Shown piece after piece: positions 43,839 to 55,462 of a DNA stretch of 64,000 bases. The stretch is from JAJXWB01 sp037044955. GTDB taxonomy: Bacteria > Pseudomonadota > Alphaproteobacteria > Rhizobiales > Beijerinckiaceae. The stretch's first letter is position 1, and every line of letters starts with the position of its first letter. Where the stretch lies: assembly GCA_037044955.1 (NCBI GenBank), contig JBAOHX010000014.1:248001-312000 (forward strand), written 5' to 3'. The translations under genes and the position numbers were made by a program. Below the pieces are notes generated by a model, which worked only from the letters and a program-made list of their open reading frames with translations, searched no databases and was not told where the DNA came from.

Positions 43839-45519
43839 ATGAAACAACAATCCAACCTCCGCACCGGCGGACAGATTCTCGTCGACCAACTCGCGATCCA
43901 GGGCGTCAAACACGTGTTCTGCGTGCCCGGCGAATCCTATCTCGCCGTGCTCGACGCGCTGCACGATTCATCCGTCGAGATCACCGTATGCCGGCAGGAG
44001 ACCGGCGCGGCGCTGGCGGCGGAAGCGACCGCGCGGCTGACGGGGCGGCCCGGCGTCGCCTTCGTCACGCGCGGGCCCGGCGCGACGAATGCCGCGCACG
44101 CCGTCCACATCGCGGAGCATGATTCCACGCCGCTCATTCTGTTCGTCGGGCAGATCGAGCGCTCGATGCGCCAGCGCGGCGCGTTTCAGGAGATGGATTT
44201 CAAGGCCTTCTTCGGCTCCACGGCGAAATGGGTCGTCGAAATCGACGACCCCGCGCGAATCCCGGAGATCGTCTCGCGCGCCTTCCATGTCGCCATGCAG
44301 GGCCGGCCCGGCCCGGTGGTGATCTCGCTGCCGGAGGACATGCTGGTGGAGACGGCCGAGGCCATCGACGCCGTGCGCGTGGAGCCCGCGCCGACATGGC
44401 CCGGCCTGACGCAGATGGCGGAATTGCAGAAGCTGCTGTGGGCCGCAAAATCGCCCATCGCCATTCTCGGCGGCGCGGGCTGGAGCGCGAAGGCTGTCGA
44501 TTCCTTCGTGCGCTTCGCGGAACGTTTCGACCTCCCCGTCGCGACCTCGTTCCGCCGCGCCATGCTTTTTCCGAACGCGCACAAGAATTTCGCGGGCGAG
44601 CTCGGCATCGGCCCCAATCCGAAACTTCTCGCGCGCGTGAAGGAAGCGGACCTCGTGTTGCTCGTGGGCGGCCGCATGGCGGAAATGCCGTCGCAGAGCT
44701 ACACGCTGTTCGAAATCCCGATCCCGCGCCAGACCTTCGTGCATGTGCATGCCGACGCCAACGAGCTCGGGCGCGTCTATCATCCGACGCTCGCGATCAA
44801 CGCGACGCCGCAGGCTTTTTGCGCGCAACTGGAAAGCGTGCAGCCGCCGAATGCGATCGCATGGACGAGCGCGGCGCAGGCGGCGCATGACGATTATCTG
44901 GCCTGGACGGAAAGCGCGCCGGAGATTCCCGGCGCGATGCAATTCGGGCGCGCGCTGACGCAATTGCGTGAAAGACTTGGGCAAGATTTCATCGTCACGT
45001 CGGGCGCCGGCAATTACAACACGTTCGTCGGCCGCTTCCTGCGCATCCCGAAGTTCGGATCGCAACTGGCGACGACATCGGGCTCGATGGGCTATGGCGT
45101 GCCGGCGGCGGTGGGCGCCAAGCGCGCATTTCCTGACAAGACGGTCGTCAGCTTTGCGGGCGACGGCTGCTTCCTGATGAACGGGCAGGAATTCGCCACC
45201 GCCGTGCAATATGACCTCGCCATCGTCTTCGTCGTCGTCGACAACGGCATGTACGGCACGATCCGCATGCATCAGGAGCGCGAATATCCCGGGCGGATCA
45301 GCGGCACGGTTCTGAAGAACCCGAATTTCGCGGATTACGCGCGCGCCTTCGGCGGGACACGGGGAGCGCGTGGAGAAGACTGACGATTTCATGCCGGCCT
45401 TCGAGCGATGCGTGGCTTCGGGCAAGCCGTCGATCATCCACGTGAAGATCGACCCCGACGCGATCACGCCGGCGACGACTCTGACGAAGATCAGAGAGGC
45501 GGCGCTGGCGAAGAGGTGA
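43839..45519 (+). CDS. ThDP-binding enzyme, acetolactate-synthase-like (one frameshift)
   Basis: A thiamine-diphosphate enzyme of the acetohydroxyacid synthase superfamily, 559 residues after correction. GGQILVDQLAIQGVKHVFCV with V-P-G-E-S-Y starts the pyrimidine domain (catalytic Glu in ITVCRQETGAALAAEATAR), RGPGATNAAHAVHIAEHDST follows, and the ThDP motif is VVSFAGDGCFLMNGQEFATA to NGMYGTIRMHQ. Near 45354-45356 one extra G in GGG breaks the frame; corrected it continues GGHGERVEKTDDF and ends REAALAKR at 45519. The residues of true IlvB are not all conserved, so the product is uncertain; it could be a decarboxylase or synthase of unknown substrate. Confidence 0.82.
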
Positions 45520-45524
45520 TCCGC

Positions 45525-45599
45525 GCCGGGACCGCCGGCCTCTGGCCGGCACGAGAAAATCCGCTGACGTGAAGCCGGCCGGAGGCCGGCGGTCCCGGC
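45525..45599. repeat. Long palindromic GC-rich repeat
   Basis: GCCGGGACCGCCGGCCTC (from 45525) mirrors GAGGCCGGCGGTCCCGGC (to 45599) around a loop with AGAAAATCCGCTGACG. It is a separate repeat family from types A and B in this window. Its end touches the stop codon of the NTF2-like gene. Confidence 0.8.
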
Positions 45600-45973
45600 T
45601 ACTTCTTCACCACCGTCGCAAAAATCTTCTGCGCGACTTTCCACGTCCCGTCCGCCTTGGCGAACACGAGATAGTCGGTGAAATAGGCCGGCGGAAGCTG
45701 GCACTTCACCTTCACCATCGCCGTGTCGGGTCCCGACTGGTCGAACGAGAGAATGGCGTCGTCGCGCGCCGAGCCCTTCGATTTCGCGCTCTCGCGCTTG
45801 CGCACATTGTCGAGCCATTGGTCGCGCGTCCACACCACGACCTTGCCTTCCTGCACGAAGGTGAGTTCGCTGGTCGGATGAAAGACGGAGCCGAGCTTGT
45901 CGGCGTCGCCTTCGTAGAGACCATCGAAATAGGTCTGCACGGCTTTTTCGACTGCGGCCTTGTCGGTCGACAT
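45599..45973 (-). CDS. NTF2-like / lumazine-binding-like small protein
   Basis: A 124-residue protein of the NTF2-like cone fold (Lumazine_bd_2 or SnoaL-like). AVEKAVQTYFDGLYEGDADK and LGSVFHPTSELTFVQEGKVV form the first helices and strand, and FTDYLVFAKADGTWKVAQKI is the typical last strand. No catalytic residues can be assigned. It lies between two palindromic repeats and is probably a single-gene unit. Confidence 0.75.
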   Translation of the reverse strand: MSTDKAAVEKAVQTYFDGLYEGDADKLGSVFHPTSELTFVQEGKVVVWTRDQWLDNVRKRESAKSKGSARDDAILSFDQSGPDTAMVKVKCQLPPAYFTDYLVFAKADGTWKVAQKIFATVVKK

Positions 45974-45996
45974 TGTGTTGCTCCCGTTGTTCCCCG

Positions 45997-46066
45997 TGTC
46001 ATGCCCGCGAAAGCGGGCATCCAGAGCGTTGCCGATTGCTGGATTCCCGCTTTCGCGGGAATGACA
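45997..46066. repeat. Palindromic intergenic repeat, type B
   Basis: GTGTCATGCCCGCGAAAGCG, continuing GGCATCCAG, pairs with CTGGATTCCCGCTTTCGCGG, continuing GAATGACA. Relatives are at 51978-52122 (longer) and 59547-59573 (half). It lies between the NTF2-like gene and tal, 10 bp after the tal stop. Confidence 0.82.
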
Positions 46067-46075
46067 GATTCCGAG

Positions 46076-47030
46076 CTACGCCGCCTCTTCCAGTTTCTTC
46101 GACACCATTTCGCGCAACGCCGTCAGGTCCTTCGCGAACAGCCTGATGCCGTCGGACAGTTTTTCCGTCGCCATTCTGTCTTCGTTCAGGAGCCAGCGGA
46201 AGGTCTTTTCGTCGAGATTCATTTTCGCCGGCGCGGCGCCGGACTTCTCGGGCGACAGCTTGCGTTCGAGCTTGCCCTTGTCTTTGGAAAGCTCCTCGAG
46301 CAATTGCGGCGAGATGGTCAGGCGGTCGCAGCCGGCCAGGGCCTCGATCTCGCCGGCGTTGCGGAACGACGCGCCCATCACCACGGTCTTGACGCCGTAA
46401 GCCTTGTAATAGGCGTAGATCTGGCGCACCGAGACGACGCCGGGATCGGTCTCGCTCGTATAATCCTTGCCCGTCGACGCCTTGAACCAGTCGAGGATGC
46501 GCCCGACGAAGGGCGAGATGAGGAAGGCCTTGGCGTCGGCGGATGCGGCCGCCTGCGCGAGCGAGAACATCAGCGTCATATTACAATCTATGTTTTCCTT
46601 CTGCAGCACGCGCGCCGCCTCGATGCCCTCCCAGGTGGAGGCGAGCTTGATGAGGATGCGCTCGCGCCCGACGCCGCGCGCCTCGTAATCGGCGATCAGC
46701 GCGCGCGCCTTGTCGATCATGGCGGCGCGGTCGAAGGACAGGTCGGCGTCGACTTCGGTCGAGACGCGGCCGGGCACGATCCTGGTCAGTTCCGTGCCGA
46801 AATTGACCGCGAGCCGGTCGGTCACGCGGCTCGACACGCCGCTGTGGCTGCGGCCCCACACGATCGCCTCCTCGACGAGGTGCTTGTATTGCGGCATTGC
46901 ACGCCGCCTTCAGGATCAGCGTCGGGTTGGTGGTGCAATCCGTCGCGCCGAAGGCGCGGATCGAGTCCATGTCGCCGGTGTCGGCGACGACGGTCGTCAT
47001 GGTCTTGAGTTGTTCGAGCTTGGAGGTCAT
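46076..47030 (-). CDS. tal: Transaldolase (one single-base frameshift)
   Basis: A class I transaldolase, 317 residues when corrected, the standard length. MTSKLEQLKTMTTVVADTGD is the N-terminus, ATDCTTNPTLILKAA the first barrel strand, and RILIKLASTWEGIEAARVLQ carries the Schiff-base Lys. TLMFSLAQAAASADAKAFLI and TVVMGASFRNAGEIEALAGC are further conserved strands. One base too many near 46900-46906 splits KAAAMPQYKHLVEEAI. The enzyme belongs to the non-oxidative pentose phosphate pathway. Confidence 0.92.
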
Positions 47031-47055
47031 GCGGCTCTCCTTCGAGCGGATCATA

Positions 47056-47937
47056 TCAGATGAACTGGCGGGCGAGACGGTGGGTGAGATCGCTCACGAA
47101 ATCGTGCACCAGCCGCACCCGGGCGAGATCGCGCACGTCGTCGTGCGTGACGATCCAGTAGGTGCGCGTCACGCGCTTCTCCGGCAAAACGCGCACGAGG
47201 TCGGGAAGGTTGCGCACGGCATAGTCGTGCAGGACGCCGACGCCCGCGCCGGCGCGCACCGCCTCGATCTGGCCGAGCATGCCGGCGCATTCGAACCTCG
47301 GATTTTCGGCAAGGCCGAGCTCGCCGAGATAGTCGAGCGCCGACGAGAACAGGAGGTCGGGCACATAAGAGACGACGCGCGCGTTTTCGAGATCGCCCTT
47401 GGCGAGCGCCGGATGACGTTCGAGAAAATCGCGGGAGGCGAAGAGGCTCAGGCTGTAGTCGGTCAGCTTCTTCACCGTGAGACGGCCTTCGACCGGGCGG
47501 TCGATGGTCACCGCGATGTCGGCCTCGCGCTTGGCGAGCGAGAAGGCGCGCGGCAGCGGCACGAGCTGCACGTTGAGGCCGGGATGCTCGTCCATCAACG
47601 ACGCGAGATGACGGGCGAGCACGAAGGTGCCGAAACCATCGGGCGCGCCGACGCGCACGTTGCCGGAGACCGCCACGTCCGCGCCCGACAGCGCGGCCTG
47701 GGCGCGCAGCATTTCCGTCTCGATGCGCTCGGCCGCGCCCAGGAAAGTCTCGCCGGTGGCGGTCAGGGCGCAGCCATTGGTGCGCCGCTCGATCAGCTTC
47801 ACGCCGAGCGCGCTCTCCAGAGTTGCGATGCGGCGGCTGACCGTCGCATGATCGAGGCCGAGCTTGCGGGCGGCGCCGAGCATCTGCCCGGTGCGGGCGA
47901 CGGCGAGAAAGATGCGGGCGTTGTCCCAGTCGAGCAT
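47056..47937 (-). CDS. LysR-family transcriptional regulator
   Basis: A 293-residue LysR regulator. The ATG at 47937 (MLDWDNARIFLAVARTGQML) starts the winged HTH, AARKLGLDHATVSRRIATLE is the recognition region, and the C-terminal effector domain follows (VSGNVRVGAPDGFGTFVLAR, LSLFASRDFLERHPALAKGD, HDYAVRNLPDLVRVLPEKRV). It is divergent from mmsA across a 230-bp gap that holds a palindromic repeat, so control of mmsA is possible but unproven. Confidence 0.88.
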   Translation of the reverse strand: MLDWDNARIFLAVARTGQMLGAARKLGLDHATVSRRIATLESALGVKLIERRTNGCALTATGETFLGAAERIETEMLRAQAALSGADVAVSGNVRVGAPDGFGTFVLARHLASLMDEHPGLNVQLVPLPRAFSLAKREADIAVTIDRPVEGRLTVKKLTDYSLSLFASRDFLERHPALAKGDLENARVVSYVPDLLFSSALDYLGELGLAENPRFECAGMLGQIEAVRAGAGVGVLHDYAVRNLPDLVRVLPEKRVTRTYWIVTHDDVRDLARVRLVHDFVSDLTHRLARQFI

Positions 47938-48023
47938 TGCGAAACCATGCACAGCCGTTGCGCGATATCGCCAATTGATATGCGAAAAATCGTGAACGAT
48001 AAAGGGGCGCAGGAACAGGAATC

Positions 48024-48133
48024 CTCATCCTGAGGAGCGATGCGCAGCATCGCGTCTCGAAGGATGGCCGGGTCAGGACTCGGGGTTGCCATGCTTCGAG
48101 ACGCTTGCCTGACGCAAGCTCCTCAGCATGAAG
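48024..48133. repeat. Palindromic repeat between the LysR regulator and mmsA
   Basis: CTCATCCTGAGGAGCGATGC to GTCTCGAAGGATGG pairs with CCATGCTTCGAGACGCTTGC to CTCCTCAGCATGAAG. It is of the CTCATCCTGAGG...CGAAGGATGG type seen widely between rhizobial genes, with internal short hairpins, and lies 36 bp before the mmsA start. Confidence 0.8.
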
Positions 48134-48168
48134 GGGCGTAGTTGAAGAGCGAACGCAGGGAGAGGACC

Positions 48169-49669
48169 ATGGCCAAGGAATTGACCCATTTCATCGGCGG
48201 CAAGCACGTCAAGGGAACGTCGGGCCGCTTCACCGACGCCTACCAGCCGATGACCGGCGAGGTGATTTCGCGCGTGCCGCTCGCCTCCAAGGCGGAAGTG
48301 CGCGCGGCGGTCGAGAACGCCAAGGCGGCGCAGGTCGCCTGGGGCGCCACCAACCCGCAGCGCCGCGCCCGCGTGCTGATGAAGTTCCTCGACCTCGTCG
48401 CGCGCGACATGGAGCCGCTGGCCGAACTGCTGGCGCGCGAGCACGGCAAGACCATTCCCGACGCCAAGGGCGACATCCAGCGCGGCGTCGAAGTCATCGA
48501 ATTCTCCTGCGGCGTGCCGCATCTGATGAAGGGCGAATTCACCGACGGCGCCGGCCCCGGCATCGACATCTATTCGATGCGCCAGCCGCTCGGCGTCGTC
48601 GCCGGCATCACGCCGTTCAACTTCCCGGCGATGATCCCGATGTGGAAGTTCGGCCCGGCCATCGCCTGCGGCAACGCCTTCATCCTCAAGCCGTCCGAGC
48701 GCGACGTCGGCGTGCCGCTGCGGCTTGCCGAACTGATGATCGAGGCGGGCCTGCCGGCCGGCATCCTCAACGTCGTCAACGGCGACAAGGAAGCGGTGGA
48801 CGCGATCCTCGACGACCGCGACGTCAAGGCCGTCGGCTTCGTCGGCTCCACGCCGATCGCCGAATACGTTTACACACGAGGGTGTGCGGCGGGTAAGCGC
48901 GTGCAGTGCTTCGGCGGCGCGAAGAACCACATGGTCATCATGCCCGACGCCGATCTCGACCAGGCGGTCGACGCGCTGATCGGCGCGGGCTACGGCTCGG
49001 CCGGCGAGCGCTGCATGGCGATCTCCGCCGCGGTTCCCGTCGGCAAGGGCACGGCCGACGCGCTGATGGAGCGCCTCATTCCGCGCGTGGAATCGCTGAA
49101 GATCGGCCCCTCGACCGATCTTTCGGCCGACTACGGCCCGCTGGTGACGGCGGAGGCGCTGCAGCGCGTGAAGAACTATGTCGACATCGGCGTGAAGGAA
49201 GGCGCCAAGCTCGTCGTCGACGGCCGCGACTTCAAGATGCAGGGCTACGAGAACGGCTATTACATGGGCGGCTGCCTGTTCGACAATGTCACCAAGGACA
49301 TGCGCATCTACAAGGAAGAGATTTTCGGGCCGGTGCTCTCGGTGGTGCGCGCGGGCGGCTACGAGGAAGCGCTCTCGCTCGTCAACGATCACGAATACGG
49401 CAACGGCGTCGCCATCTTCACGCGCGACGGCGACGCTGCGCGCGACTTCGCCTCGCGCTGCCAGATCGGCATGGTCGGCGTGAACGTGCCGATCCCCGTG
49501 CCGATCGCCTATTACACGTTCGGCGGCTGGAAGCGCTCGGGCTTCGGCGACCTCAACCAGCACGGCCCGGATTCGATCCGCTTCTACACCAAGACCAAGA
49601 CGATCACCTCGCGCTGGCCCTCGGGCATCAAGGACGGGGCGAGCTTCGTCATTCCCGACGATGAATTGA
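48169..49669 (+). CDS. mmsA: CoA-acylating methylmalonate-semialdehyde dehydrogenase (one frameshift at the stop)
   Basis: Converts methylmalonate semialdehyde to propionyl-CoA in valine and thymine breakdown. MAKELTHFIGGKHVKGTSGR is the family start, ITPFNFPAMIPMWKFGPAIA and KPSERDVGVPLRLAEL bind NAD, and GYGSAGERCMAISAAVPVGK contains the nucleophile Cys near residue 282. One extra C in CCC at 49653-49655 destroys the normal end FVIPTMN and stop (TGA 49667-49669), lengthening the frame by about 50 codons through a terminator. The corrected protein has 499 residues, as usual for MmsA. Confidence 0.93.
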
Positions 49670-49737
49670 TCGCCGACGATGAACGATCGCGCTCCGCATG
49701 GTTGCGTCCCGCTGACGCGACCTCGCCAGACAAGACG

Positions 49738-49772
49738 CCCGATGCGATGCTGCGCCATCGCATCGGGTTTTT
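49738..49772 (+). terminator. Intrinsic terminator of mmsA
   Basis: CCCGATGCGATG pairs perfectly with CATCGCATCGGG (12 bp) around CTGCGC, followed by five T. It lies 70 bp after the corrected mmsA stop. Confidence 0.9.
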
Positions 49773-49817
49773 CATGAACAGAATCACTCGCATCGCCGGG
49801 TCACGGAGCGTGGCGGC

Positions 49818-51003
49818 ATGAACGCGCCCGAACCATCGCGCGCGAAAATCGTCGCGCGCATCGGCGTGGCGCAGCTCATCGGCTATGGCGGCAGCTATTA
49901 CCTGCCGGCGATTCTCGCCGCGCCGATCGGCCGGGAACTCGGGCTCTCGCCGAACTGGACGTTCGCGGGCCTCTCGCTCGCGCTCGTCGTCTCGAGCTTC
50001 ATCGGGCCGGCGGTCGGGCGCCACGTCGACCAGGGCGGCGGGCGCGGCGCGCTGGTCGGCGCCAATATCGCCTTCGCGCTCGGGCTGGCGCTGCTCGGCG
50101 TCGCGCACGGCTTGGCCGTCATGGTCGCTGCCTGGCTCGTCATCGGGCTCGGCTGCGGTCTCGGCTATTACGAGACGGCCTTCGCCGCTCTCACCCGGCT
50201 CTACGGCGCCTCGGCGCGAAGACTCATTTCCGGCGTCACGCTGATCGCGGGCTTCACGTCCACCGTCGCGTGGCCGCTGATGGCGTGGCTCGAAGGACAG
50301 GTCGGCTGGCGCGGCGTCTGTCTCTTCTGGGTCGCCGCCAATCTCGTGATCGCGCTGCCGCTCAATCTCATGCTGCCCGCCGCCGTGGCCGCGCCGGCGC
50401 GCGAGGCGTCGCCGGCCGACGACAGCCAGCCCGCGCATGTCGCGGACCCCGCGCTGGAGCGCCGCGCGATGACCGCCATCGGCCTGATGTTCACGGCGAC
50501 CGCGATCGTCAGTTCCGGCCTGTCGGCGATCATGCCGCAATTGCTCGCGCAATTCGGCGTGTCGCAAGCCGCAGCGATTGCCGCCTCGGCGCTGATCGGC
50601 CCGGCGCAGGTCGCAGGGCGGCTGGCGGAAATGGGCTGGCTCAGCCGCTACCATCCCATTCTCTCGGCGCGGCTCGCCACGATCTTCCTGCCGCTCGGCG
50701 CCGGCGCGTTTTTCGCTCGGCGGCGCGGCGCTCGCCATCCCCTTCACCCTGCTCTACGGGCTCGGCAACGGCATTCTCACCATCGCGCGCGGCGCGCTGC
50801 CGCTCGCCATCTTCGGGCCGGCGGGCTACGGGCGGCGCGTCGGCCTGCTCGCCGCGCCCTCGCGCATCGCGGCGGCGATCGCGCCGGTGGCGGTCGGCGT
50901 ATTGTTCGACGCCTCCGCCACGGCGGGTCTCGTCGCCATGGCGGCGTGCAATCTGATCGGCCTGGCCGCGCTGTTCCTCATTTCGGCGCGGCCGCGCGAT
51001 TGA
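49818..51003 (+). CDS. MFS transporter (one single-base frameshift)
   Basis: A 394-residue major facilitator, twelve helices when corrected. MNAPEPSRAKIVARIGVAQL leads into the first helix; LALVVSSFIGPAVGRHVDQG is the A-motif-like loop after helix 2, and YYETAFAALTRLYGASARRL lies in helix 4-5. One extra T in TTTTT at 50709-50713 breaks the frame; the second half then reads FSLGGAALAIPFTLLYGLGN and ends LFLISARPRD at 51003. Substrate unknown. The gene follows mmsA behind a terminator. Confidence 0.85.
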
Positions 51004-51018
51004 AGCGTTAGCGTGCGA

Positions 51019-51270
51019 TCAGCCCCTGCCGGCGACCTGGTGGTAGATCCAGAGCACGACGACCGAGCCGACGACCGCGACGATCAGGCTGTAGATGTTG
51101 AGGCCGGTGACGCCGGAGACGCCGAAGAAGCTGAAGATGACGCCGCCGACGACCGCGCCGATCACGCCGAGCGCGACGTCGAGCAGGAAGCCCTGGCCGC
51201 TCTTGTTGACGATCTTCGATCCGATGAAGCCGGCGATGAGGCCGAGGATGATCCATGCGATGACCGACAT
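51019..51270 (-). CDS. GlsB/YeaQ/YmgE-family small membrane protein
   Basis: An 83-residue protein with three glycine-rich helices: MSVIAWIILGLIAGFIGSKI, GFLLDVALGVIGAVVGGVIF and YSLIVAVVGSVVVLWIYHQV. This is the transglycosylase-associated (PF04226-like) family, often stress-induced. ATG 51270 was chosen to match the family start. It converges on the MFS gene with a 15-bp gap. Confidence 0.9.
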   Translation of the reverse strand: MSVIAWIILGLIAGFIGSKIVNKSGQGFLLDVALGVIGAVVGGVIFSFFGVSGVTGLNIYSLIVAVVGSVVVLWIYHQVAGRG

Positions 51271-51507
51271 GCGCGTTTCTCCAACCCGACCGGCGCAGGA
51301 GCGCTCCGGCTCGTTGCGAAATGTCGTGACACTTTCGGCAAAACGCAAGTGACCAATCGAACTGCGTCGACAGACTTGTATTGGCCACGATCCGGCACGA
51401 CATTACCGCGCGCGGCGGCGGCCAAGCCGCGAAGATTGGTATTGCCGATATTTCGCGTCGCAATGCGAAGACCGCATTTGCGGCCTCGACGAAGCAGGGA
51501 GAGTGAC

Positions 51508-51967
51508 ATGGGTTTCTTCGACGACGCAGTGCAGGACGCGGTGCCGGGCGGCAGCCTCGCCAAGCCGATCGCCATCGCCATCGGCGCGCTTCTGCTCAAG
51601 AACATGCTGAGCCGCAAGTCCGAGCCCGTGGAGGCGCCCGCGCCTTCGCCCTCTCCGTCCCTGCCGCCGCTCGGCGGCGACGGCGGCGGCCTGATCGGCG
51701 GCCTCGGCGATCTCGTGTCGAAATTCGAGAAGGCGGGCCAGGGCGGCACGATCGGCTCGTGGATCGGCTCGGGCCAGAACCAGCCGATCCAGCCGGGCCA
51801 GCTCGGCTCCACGCTCGGCCAGACCACGATCAGCGATCTCGCGCGCGCCGGCCGGCATGAGCGAACAGGATCTGCTCGCCGGCCTCGCGCAGGCGCTGCC
51901 CGGCGTGATCGACAAGCTGACCCCGCGCGGCCGGCTGCCCACCGCCGACGAATTGTCGGCGCGCTGA
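51508..51967 (+). CDS. YidB/DUF937-family protein (one single-base frameshift)
   Basis: A 152-residue cytosolic protein. MGFFDDAVQDAVPGGSLAKP starts it, and a Gly/Pro/Ser-rich middle (GGDGGGLIGGLGDLVSKFEK) follows. GQGGTIGSWIGSGQNQPIQP and LGSTLGQTTISDLA match the conserved C-terminal helices of the YidB family. One extra C near 51852 breaks the frame; corrected the end is GMSEQDLLAGLAQALPGVID to ELSAR at 51967. The function of this family is not established. Confidence 0.82.
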
Positions 51968-51977
51968 GAGCGGCGCC

Positions 51978-52122
51978 TGTCATTCCCGACGCTCGACGCA
52001 AGTCGAGCGATCGGGAATCCAGCGAAAATTTCAGGATGTCGTTCTGGATCCCCGCGCCACGAAGTCGACGCCGGGAAGTCGGCTGTTGCCGACTTTCGGC
52101 CGGACTTTCGCGGGGATGACAG
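51978..52122. repeat. Composite palindromic repeat, type B-like
   Basis: Starts CTGTCATTCCCGACGCTCGA, contains an inner hairpin (CGCTCGACGCAAGTCGAGCG), a second inner pair around CGGGAAGTCGGCTGTTGCCG, and ends CGGACTTTCGCGGGGATGAC. It is longer than other copies (145 bp) and may be a composite of two units. It separates the YidB-like gene from a hypothetical gene. Confidence 0.75.
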
Positions 52123-52134
52123 TAGCGAAGCGGC

Positions 52135-52599
52135 CTACGCCGCCTTGCTGGCCACGGCCGGCGGCGCGAGCAGGCCGGCGGCGGTGAGCACGAGCGCCTT
52201 GGTGTAGTCCTTCGCGCGCGCCGGCGAGCGGCGGAAGCGCGCGATGATGACTTCCGCGATCTCGTCGATCACCGCCTCGTCGCCGTCGCGGATGATCTCG
52301 GCCTGCAGGCCTGCGTTGCGCATGAGATTCGCCAGGTCGCGACGGCTGGCCGCGGCGCCGTGCGGCAGGTTGGAGAGCGCGCAGCGCCAGGCGCGCCAGT
52401 GCAGGTCGGCGAGCGTCTTTGCGGTTGCCGATTCGCGCGCCGCGGCGTCCCAGAAAACCGCCAGGCGATCGCGCGCGAGCGGCTCCGCCCATAGCAGGAT
52501 ATCGGCTGCAAGCCTGGCATTGTCGAACTGCACGGTGGGGGCCCGTCGATCGGATCGGTGGAAGCGAAGGACGTCTGATACCACAGGTTCGGCATGCAT
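52135..52599 (-). CDS. Hypothetical protein downstream of pckA
   Basis: A 154-residue predicted cytosolic protein, mostly helical. ATG 52599 (MHAEPVVSDVLRFHRSDRRA) is the first in frame; LLWAEPLARDRLAVFWDAAA, SATAKTLADLHWRAWRCALS and GLQAEIIRDGDEAVIDEIAE follow, and it ends with a conserved-looking helix (SPARAKDYTKALVLTAAGLL). I recognise no domain. It lies about 110 bp after pckA, behind pckA's terminator, so it is probably transcribed alone. Confidence 0.55.
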   Translation of the reverse strand: MHAEPVVSDVLRFHRSDRRAPTVQFDNARLAADILLWAEPLARDRLAVFWDAAARESATAKTLADLHWRAWRCALSNLPHGAAASRRDLANLMRNAGLQAEIIRDGDEAVIDEIAEVIIARFRRSPARAKDYTKALVLTAAGLLAPPAVASKAA

Positions 52600-52652
52600 T
52601 CCGCAGCGTGAAAAAATTTTTGCTGCGACTTTTTGCGCGCACGGATTCTGAC

Positions 52653-52685
52653 AAAAAAAGAGCCGCCGCGCATCGCGCGGCGGCT
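52653..52685 (-). terminator. Intrinsic terminator of pckA
   Basis: On the minus strand AGCCGCCGCGC pairs with GCGCGGCGGCT over 11 bp around a 3-nt loop (GAT), followed by a run of T (52653-52659). It lies about 25 bp after the pckA stop. Confidence 0.9.
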
Positions 52686-52709
52686 TTGAATTTTCGGAAA
52701 GCGTATCGC

Positions 52710-54323
<1,614 letters not shown>

Positions 54324-54476
54324 GCGTTTCTCCCGATCGGTCGGGGCCGCGCAATGATGGAATCGCGGTCCGGACGCATCGTGTCACATCAGTGAAAGTG
54401 GCGCGACGTTTAGTGCGCGCGCGCCCTCAGGGCAAGACGCCCAAAGGCCAATTAGGTCGACAATATCAACAGCCGG

Positions 54477-55256
54477 TTACATTGGCGACGAGGATTGCGC
54501 GCCGGCGGCGCGCGCCTGCTGCGCCAGGGCGACTAGAATGCCACGCAGGGCGCCCGCTGTCGCGACGCGGGAGGGAAAGGCAATTCGCGATGTGCGGTCG
54601 CCGGCCGCCAGATCGAGCCCCTCGGGATCGAGGCCGGTGGCATGCCAGCGCGCGTCCGGCTGGCCGTCGAGTTTAGCGGCATAGAGTCGCAGCGCGTCGG
54701 CGTGATCGGCGTTGAGATGGGCGAGCGCGCCCTCCTCCGCGGCGATGAGATCGTCGGCGCCGGCGAGGTCGGTCAGGATCGCCTGCGGCTCGAAATCGGC
54801 GGCGCGCGCAAAGCCGCCGTTGAGGTGAAAGCCGGTCGGCGCCATGCGCCAGAACGAGAAATCCGCGAAATCCGCATAGAGGGCGGACTTGGGGTGGCGG
54901 GCGAGGAAACGCGCGCGCAGGGCGGGATCGGCGTCGCGCGCCAGACGCCCGGAAACCGTGAGGCGGGGATGGGCGAGCGGGTCGCCCTTGCCGGTCTGGG
55001 CGAGCAGGATGGAGGCCTCGGGCCGCGCCTCGAGATTGCGCGTATGGGCGGCGAGTTTCGACATGAGCAGGATCGGCGCGCCGTCGTGCGCGGTCGCGAC
55101 ATTGACCAGCGTGGCGAAGGGAAAGCCCTGCCCGTCCAGCGTCGCCAGCGCGCCGGCGCGGATGGCCCGCAGCAGGCGTTTCGCCTCGCCGAGCGCGTCG
55201 TATTGTGGCTGCGCCGTGGCGGGAATGTCGGACTTTTCAGGGGTTTCGGCGGGCAA
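54477..55256 (-). CDS. HugZ-family pyridoxamine-5'-phosphate-oxidase-like protein
   Basis: A 259-residue protein with an N-terminal split-barrel FMN/heme domain (AKRLLRAIRAGALATLDGQG, FPFATLVNVATAHDGAPILL, RLTVSGRLARDADPALRARF) and a C-terminal DUF2470-like domain (GALAHLNADHADALRLYAAK, which has the His-rich helix). HugZ relatives bind or degrade heme for iron use. The C-terminus is Ala/Gln-rich. It shares the pckA-chvI intergenic space, which is unusual for this cluster. Confidence 0.82.
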   Translation of the reverse strand: MPAETPEKSDIPATAQPQYDALGEAKRLLRAIRAGALATLDGQGFPFATLVNVATAHDGAPILLMSKLAAHTRNLEARPEASILLAQTGKGDPLAHPRLTVSGRLARDADPALRARFLARHPKSALYADFADFSFWRMAPTGFHLNGGFARAADFEPQAILTDLAGADDLIAAEEGALAHLNADHADALRLYAAKLDGQPDARWHATGLDPEGLDLAAGDRTSRIAFPSRVATAGALRGILVALAQQARAAGAQSSSPM

Positions 55257-55462
55257 GGGCTCGATTTCCGGCTATAGGGCGCATATATTCGCTGGACTGT
55301 CGCATTTTGGCCGCTAACGGCCAAGACATTCCGCCCGCGCGCCGCTGGCCGGCGCCATTCAGGCCGCATTCACTGGGAAGCGGCCGAGATTTTCAGGGCG
55401 CAACGCTGCGGGCTGTGCGCAGCCCCGCCGCGCCGCCCCAACGACCGAGGATTTCACGCTTC

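Noticed and set aside
49670..49821. C-terminal extension of MmsA by about 50 codons.
   Set aside because: Caused by one extra C; it runs through a perfect terminator and has no family counterpart.
15940..52122. Palindromic repeats as a CRISPR array.
   Set aside because: They are single, dispersed inverted elements with no regular direct-repeat and spacer pattern, and no cas genes are present.
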